Of a stretch of DNA of 64,000 nt, positions 58,561 through 64,000 are shown in pieces. Each line of letters starts with the position of its first letter. Position 1 is the first letter of the stretch. Under the pieces are notes generated by a model. The model made no database searches, was not told the DNA's origin, and saw only the letters and a list, made by a program, of their open reading frames with translations. The stretch comes from Bradysia coprophila. Taxonomy: Eukaryota; Arthropoda; Insecta; Diptera; Sciaridae. The stretch spans positions 4,216,585-4,280,584 of the forward strand of contig NC_050737.1 of the NCBI RefSeq assembly GCF_014529535.1. The letters are read 5' to 3'. Both the position numbers and the translations under genes were made by a program.

Positions 58561-58775
58561 TTAACCTGTTACAGACGGTTGTCATCTGTTATCGACATCG
58601 GCAGCAAAAATAAACGACAAGATCTGACTCATGAGGTGTTATATATAGCAAGAAGTATGTTCAAAACAAATGAAGTAAAAGATTTCTGAAATTAATCTCT
58701 GAAAATCTTCGATCAAATGAAGTAGTAGTTTGTTCATTAAAACGGTTAAAATATGCTTGCCGGCTGTGACAGGTT
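58561..58775. mobile_element. Inverted-repeat element of the same family as 54090-54236
   Basis: The left end ttaacctgttacagacgg and the right end ccggctgtgacaggttaa are imperfect inverses, which defines the element. The partial copies at 54.1 and 55.8 kb share its right half. Confidence 0.55.
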
Positions 58776-59564
58776 AATCAAACTTTAACAGACGTAGGCA
58801 TCCACAAGTGAATGGATACTAGGAAAGATACGTCGTTGTAGTTGTTGAGGTATAGTGTGGAAGCCTGAGCTCTTATCTCTATTAAATGGCAGGAACTAAG
58901 ATAGTAACATTTAGTAACACATAGTTGTGTTAGACAAGTTCAAACTCTTAAAAAGTCGACATCACTAAGAGCAAATATCCCTGACATAATAGAAATACAC
59001 TTGGTGTTATTTAACAGTTGTGACACCTAATTTACGGGATTAATACTCAAAATGAAAAATTACAGAATATCAGAAAATCACCCAAGCGTTATCTGAATCA
59101 GGATATACTACATGCTACATAGGGTGCACAATGGACTATTATTGCCTATGATTACTGAAATGGCTAAAAATTACCGAAGTTTATAGAATTTACCAAAATT
59201 TGCCGAAACATTGCCGAAGTAAATTTTGCTGAATTCAATAATTTTTTGGTATATTTCTGTAATTTTCAGAAATTTCGGTAAACATTCCCAATAATAGGTT
59301 CTGGACGAAGGGGTACAAGAAAAGCAAGTCTCTAATGTTACGAGGACATTCATGAGGAACGGACTCTGAGAGACTAGGAAAAGTGTAGGCGACGCGCAGG
59401 GAGATTTCTTTTATTTCGTTTTATCAAAGGGGAAGAGTGATAAAACAAACCCTAAACTATAATGATGTGAATTGGGATGTTTGTAATTATTTTCTTGAGG
59501 AAGACTTTCTATGCCGAAATGACACACAGATCGCGCTAAAGTTAGTAAAAAGATCGAATACATT
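58776..59564. other. Non-coding stretch and Rpp40 3' flank
   Basis: A degenerate run of ttaccgaaattt-like motifs on both strands lies at about 59150-59290. No gene. Confidence 0.4.
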
Positions 59565-62500
59565 TCACTTAACTGCTTTATTGGAACTCAGAAATTCATA
59601 CCACAAACATTTCATGCCTGGCGTTACCAAGATAACATACGAATTATCTCCATTACTTCCAAAGCTGTGTTCTCTCATACCAATACTTAAGGCAGCGTGT
59701 GGAAATCCATGGCAATACAAGGCAACCCATGGAATGTTAGCTTGTTGGGACACATATTTCCTGCAAATGAACAACACACCGATAAATTTTTAAAAAGCAA
59801 AAAAAAATTAAGAACCTACTTAAGTTCATCCAACAGTTGAACAATCGAATCACAGTCGAACATTCCATTCCACCGGACCACTTTTGCGCCACCTACACTC
59901 ATCGACCTGCCGTCGCAGTTGAATGAATTTAGATATTCTTCTTGATCTAAATTGCAAGACAGTGAAAGCATTCCAACGTACTCTACCAGTTCGTGAGGCG
60001 TAGCGAACAATTTCTCCTCATTTGTCGTAAGTGTATTGTCGCCAAGCAACGGCATATTGAGACTGTATTCCTGGTGCACTTTCATTTTCGTTTCGACCAA
60101 TTGGACGTCATATTGACGATCGGCAAAATATTTTGCAACCGATGACTTACATATCGACGAATCCGGCGGTGTCCAACATATCCGAAGCGATTTGTCGGAC
60201 AACAGTTCATGTGACAGTGCATTTTTGACTCGGTCGTAATATTTGGTTCCACTTCGCAAATCAGGGTGGTTCAGGTTCAATTTGATGGCTGGAAAAAGAG
60301 CGTTGAGAATTAAGGAAAATATTAGGGACATTTTGATGAGAATTGATGGTTGAAAAAAACAAGCACTGCGAAACCGTTGGTAGGCGAAGAGTGCAGAATA
60401 TAGAGACGAGATTTGCTGACTAATCGGAAATGGATTAAGAGTACCGTCTCAATCTGAATAATGCGACTTTTCACGGTAGAGAAACATCAGGGAACTCAAT
60501 TAGATTAATTGGATGATTAGAGTTAGAGACCAAATAAACTGAACCACGCACCAGTGAATATTTTTGGAAGAACTTAACTCAGAAAGCAACCTTGCACGGG
60601 GTTTACAACAAGTGGTTGGAATCAGAGAATTTAATACCAGTCATCGTTTAACATCACAAAAATATTGTCTCATCTACACCTTACGGAAGTAACATTAAAC
60701 GAAGAGTAAATCAATAGATTTTACAATGATGACTTTGGAGTTGTAAATTACTTTAAACTTGATGAAAGGACACTCTCTGATGTTTTTAAAGTCCTTTGAG
60801 GTGTCATTGAAAGTCAATTCGGATTTTGTTGCTACCGTATAATGAAAACACACGGCCGTAGCATGAGAATTTTATTTTTTTATTGCTACTGTCTTTGTAA
60901 AAATAGAATTTAGTTTGTAACCATGTGTGATTTTCTCGTGAAGTTATAGTGAAACTTTTAAGTTGAAGAATGTCTCGACCCATCAACGCCCTTCGCAATT
61001 ACTGAACGTTTCTTTATCAAAAGCTCACTTAATATTCTGCTGAAAACCAAAAATCTAGTTCAATTTTTAAGGATCCTAACGACAACCACGACAACAACGG
61101 ATCGATCGCCTGGCACAGCAATTAAAACAAGAAATTTTTTTTGGCGACAATTAAAAATATTTATTCGACTTGAAAACGCTTCGACGCAATGTTTAAATCA
61201 AAATTATTCGTTTCGATAAATAAACGAAATGTTTCCAATTCCATTTCATCGATCAACTCCCAGCCCTCCAGTTCATTTAACACGCTTAAATTCTGACAAC
61301 TTTCGACTAATTTGTAAACCGTAGCAATCGACAGACCAGCCGAACAGCTAATACTTAATTCGTCTAAATGGACCATCGGATTGCGAGTCAAAATTCTTTC
61401 GAACGACAGGTCGTCTGTCGGCACCATGGTCCCAATTTTAATGTACTTAATTTTAAAGCATGACGACAGTAAAAATTCTAAATGTCTAGCGTCGCACTGA
61501 GCGATCAACGTCAATCGTTCCATGTTCATGAACGGCGGAATTGCCGGCTTCTTAATGAACATCGACGTACTGGGAAGCATTTCGCAATTGTAAAATGTCA
61601 GAGCTTTCAGATCCGGACAAAATTGACTGATGTACATCAGCGCGTTCATGTCGATTTCGTCCACATGCTCCAAATGCAAATGTGTTAGATTGCAGCCTTT
61701 AACCGCTATGACATTGCGTACTTGATCGGCAAAGAAATCACAGGACAATAGCCGCAAATCGCTCAAATTGTTAATGCCGACCAGCATCATCAGATCGCAC
61801 ATCAGCACGTTATGGAATAATGAAACATAGTAAATGTCCGGGCAATTTTCGGCTAAAATTTGCAGGAATCGAGTCGTAACGAAGCGACTGGAGAATTTCT
61901 TCAAAGCAAATATCTGCTTATCCGGATAGTTGTCGACTATGTACTCCAGACAGCGCCCTATTTCATCGTATCTACCCACATCCTCCAAACGTGGCAAATT
62001 GAGAAGCAATTTCACGTAGCCCTCAATGGAAATTGATGTTCGGTACAGTTGGACGCACTTCAACTGCTTGAACCGAAGCAATATGTTCACGCTGTCATTA
62101 TTGATCGATTTGGACGAAGTAATGTCGATTGATGTCAGCTTTGGACAACTGTCCAGCAATGCCAGTAGAATGTTGTTCGTGCAATCATAATTTAAACAAA
62201 AATACTGCAAATATTTCATGGAAACAATGCCATTTAAGACCGTCGGCTCCATGTCGCATGTCTTCCAACCGCCCGACAGCGAGCCCAAATTTAAGTATTC
62301 TAGTCCTGTCAACGCATTCAATTTGTTGTAGAACAAATGGCGTATCACCTTTGGCATACTGTCGCAATCGAGTTTCTTTAAATTGGACGACAGTATCACT
62401 TCGGTCAGCGAAACGGCAACGTTGACCTGACTCAGATATTCACCCATCGACGAACCGGGTCGCAGTTCCCTCTTAATTCGATCGATCATTTTCGGAATTT

Positions 62501-63201
62501 CAATGACAATTCTATCACACAGCGGATCGTATAGGAAACATGGAATATTGTATTCGAAGTACTTCTGTACAAAACGGATACGATGTTCCAATATGTCAGA
62601 GGACCGTTGCGCCTCAGATTTGGCTAAGGCAATAATAATTGGCATCAATTGTTTGCCCAGATCACATAAAAAATTCACTAGCGCACAGATGGCATTGTGT
62701 TCGAGCGATTTCGGCTGGTTCAGTTTTGGCATTGTCTACAAAATGTGAAGAAAATCATCAACAAACAACCGAAACAGACATTACCAATGGTTTGTATGAA
62801 TGAGAACAGCTAAGTGATTCAATTCGGGTACTTACTGTAACGGTCCTGGCTTTTTCGACTGTGAAATGATACGTTGCCGTCGAGTCCGAGCGATTGAAAT
62901 ATTTCTTTGTTTAGGCTGAGATACAAATGACCGCAAGGCGTTAGTGCAACACAATCGTCGACGTCGATCCGAGCATTGACGGTGATTCCATACAAACTGC
63001 CTGACGATTTGTTTGAGTGAATTTTTTGTTGTATGGAATAAAGTTGAAACAAGGGTTACCTCTGTTAACGAAACCCTCGACAAATGCGCGTTGGATCAGC
63101 TCATTCAATCGAACGTTATGTAAAATGTAGTGATCGGTGTCGGTGAAAATATTCTTGATATTATCTGGGACAGTATTTGTGTCTGGTATAACGACTGAGA
63201 T
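59565..63201 (-). CDS. Rpp40: RNase P/MRP protein subunit Rpp40, 5' end missing
   Basis: Minus-strand exons 63201-63060, 63000-62836, 60288-59820 and 59760-59565, all in phase, 323 residues plus a missing N-terminus. They align in order with human RPP40: ISVVIPDTNTVPDNIKN; NRGSLYGITVNARIDVDDCV; LSLNKEIFQSLGLDG; LNLNHPDLRSGTKYYDRV; PHELVEYVGMLSLSCNL; and the C-terminal IPWVALYCHGFPHAALS. Rpp40 is a protein subunit of the nuclear RNase P and RNase MRP ribonucleoproteins, which process tRNA and rRNA precursors. The first listed exon begins at a good acceptor (ttaattgcag), so about 40 N-terminal residues are in an exon further right that I could not identify. The 2.5-kb intron (62835-60289) contains a whole second gene. 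Confidence 0.85.
61161..62732 (-). CDS. Leucine-rich-repeat protein, intronless, nested in an Rpp40 intron
   Basis: One open frame of 523 residues. After about 110 residues of helical sequence come degenerate leucine-rich repeats of the RNI/F-box-associated kind: LEYLNLGSLSGG, LQYFCLNYDC, CPKLTSIDITSSKSIN, LKCVQLYRTSIS, CPDIYYVSLFHN, LTHLHLEHVDEID, CPDLKALTFYNCEML, MERLTLIAQCDARH. I see no clear F-box at the N-terminus. The family may act as a substrate receptor or scaffold, but no partner can be inferred. It lies entirely in the Rpp40 intron on the same strand. A possible small leader intron precedes the ATG (donor gtaatg at 62784, acceptor ttttgtag ending 62736), suggesting its own promoter in the intron. 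Confidence 0.8.
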   Translation of the reverse strand: MPKLNQPKSLEHNAICALVNFLCDLGKQLMPIIIALAKSEAQRSSDILEHRIRFVQKYFEYNIPCFLYDPLCDRIVIEIPKMIDRIKRELRPGSSMGEYLSQVNVAVSLTEVILSSNLKKLDCDSMPKVIRHLFYNKLNALTGLEYLNLGSLSGGWKTCDMEPTVLNGIVSMKYLQYFCLNYDCTNNILLALLDSCPKLTSIDITSSKSINNDSVNILLRFKQLKCVQLYRTSISIEGYVKLLLNLPRLEDVGRYDEIGRCLEYIVDNYPDKQIFALKKFSSRFVTTRFLQILAENCPDIYYVSLFHNVLMCDLMMLVGINNLSDLRLLSCDFFADQVRNVIAVKGCNLTHLHLEHVDEIDMNALMYISQFCPDLKALTFYNCEMLPSTSMFIKKPAIPPFMNMERLTLIAQCDARHLEFLLSSCFKIKYIKIGTMVPTDDLSFERILTRNPMVHLDELSISCSAGLSIATVYKLVESCQNLSVLNELEGWELIDEMELETFRLFIETNNFDLNIASKRFQVE

Positions 63202-63985
63202 CTGCAATTAATTTACAGATCAAATAAAATTCACTTTCCAAAATTAAACGAATGAAAAAAAAACGAATGAAATCTCTTGCTATAAGGAAACTCAACACAG
63301 GAAATATATTTTTTCGCGTACAGAACAAACAATGAAAACTGTTTCATTTCATGAAGAACGTGTATAATATTGTATGTAGCGCGGTGATTCTATTTTTAAA
63401 AGTTTATAAATTTTTTCGGTTGGTTAAATAGGCAATTTTGTTGGCAAAGGAACATATAAAACACATCATGCAAGAGAAGACGTACAGAGTTCTTGTTGTT
63501 TGGAATACTTTTTCGAACCGGCTTAACTCATCTTTATAGAAAACAACCTGTTGCATGGATCTCAACACACATGTCATTCAATGAGGATGATTTAAGAAAA
63601 AAATTAAATTCACAATTCGCCTGAGACTGGCACTTTCAATGTACACTGAATAAATGAAAAAATTTCTATCGAAGAAAAGCTTGGTTATAACTTCTCCAGG
63701 GGGTCAATCTTCCCACAAAAAAATATCCCTGAATTTCCTTTATACATCGAATTGGTTTGTAAGGATTGGAAGTGTCAATTTACTGTTGCACCTAAATAAA
63801 GCGACTGTGCTACACCAAAAAAATTTCGTTGTGACTGATCAATGAATGCTTGTGTTGAAGGAGTTTTTTTTTTGGAACGCGAGATAAGAACAACAACAAC
63901 AACGACAAGCAAGCGTCGTGACGAATAAATTTTATTTATTTGCGCAGCAAAATGAAAGAGAAATCGGTCTTGAAGAATGAATCAA
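63202..63985. other. Rpp40 upstream intron or flank
   Basis: No exon matching the missing Rpp40 N-terminus was found. Short AT-rich frames only. A CAA-rich run lies near 63889-63903. Confidence 0.35.
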
Positions 63986-64000
63986 ATAGTACATTTCGTA
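63986..64000. repeat. Start of a palindromic element cut by the window end
   Basis: The last bases, aatagtacatttcgta, match the left end of the units at 13806 and 13994. Confidence 0.5.

Noticed and set aside
58359-58613. 84-codon plus-strand frame starting MLPVYGNNPSS
   Set aside because: No domain, splice context or codon bias distinguishes it, and its end overlaps the start of an inverted-repeat element.
59437-59793. 118-codon open frame on the plus strand
   Set aside because: It lies opposite the last exon of Rpp40, whose minus-strand product aligns with the family.

Overview
The window is AT-rich animal nuclear DNA, almost certainly from a dipteran insect and plausibly a nematoceran midge or gnat. 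This rests on the troponin T gene with its arthropod-type poly-glutamate tail and paired mutually exclusive exons, short introns with consensus splice sites, an insect-like SS18 homologue, a P-element/THAP9-type transposase, and many short palindromic elements. No prokaryotic, organellar or CRISPR features were seen. All gene models below were assembled by eye from open frames, splice-site consensus and phase.

Layout. 1-8 kb is mostly non-coding, with one terminal-inverted-repeat element, one tRNA-like SINE head and one weak two-exon candidate. 8-15 kb holds a complete-looking six-exon THAP/P-type transposase gene on the minus strand, 1,054 codons with every exon junction in phase. Its last exon contains an in-frame 33-bp minisatellite, and its large introns carry palindromic elements. 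15.6-17.0 kb has two LINE 3' fragments and a small inverted-repeat element. At 18.0-20.1 kb a small membrane-protein candidate (minus) lies head to head with a SWIM/C2H2 zinc-finger gene (plus) whose reading frame breaks in its fourth exon. 23.3-26.3 kb has OTUD6 deubiquitinase (plus) and PIG-T (minus) in a tight convergent pair. 27.7-30.3 kb is the SS18 homologue of the BAF complex. 31.6-31.9 kb is a two-exon gene for a 68-residue cysteine-rich secreted peptide. 32.7-35.2 kb is cytosolic lysyl-tRNA synthetase (minus, six exons). 37.8-44.7 kb is muscle troponin T (minus), with a probable untranslated first exon near 47.3 kb. 44.7-59.5 kb has no convincing coding gene except the troponin T 5' region; its main feature is a 1.6-kb near-perfect palindrome at 48.7-50.3 kb. 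59.6-63.2 kb is the RNase P/MRP subunit Rpp40 gene (minus), with an intronless leucine-rich-repeat gene nested in one of its introns on the same strand.

The host genes are a mixed set: RNA processing and translation (Rpp40, LysRS), chromatin (SS18), GPI anchoring (PIG-T), ubiquitin (OTUD6) and muscle (TnT). They do not form a functional cluster. The most unusual content is the intact-looking P-type transposase with an expanded internal repeat, the long hairpin, the stack of nested palindromic elements, very small troponin T exons, and two small genes that a length-filtered gene finder would miss.
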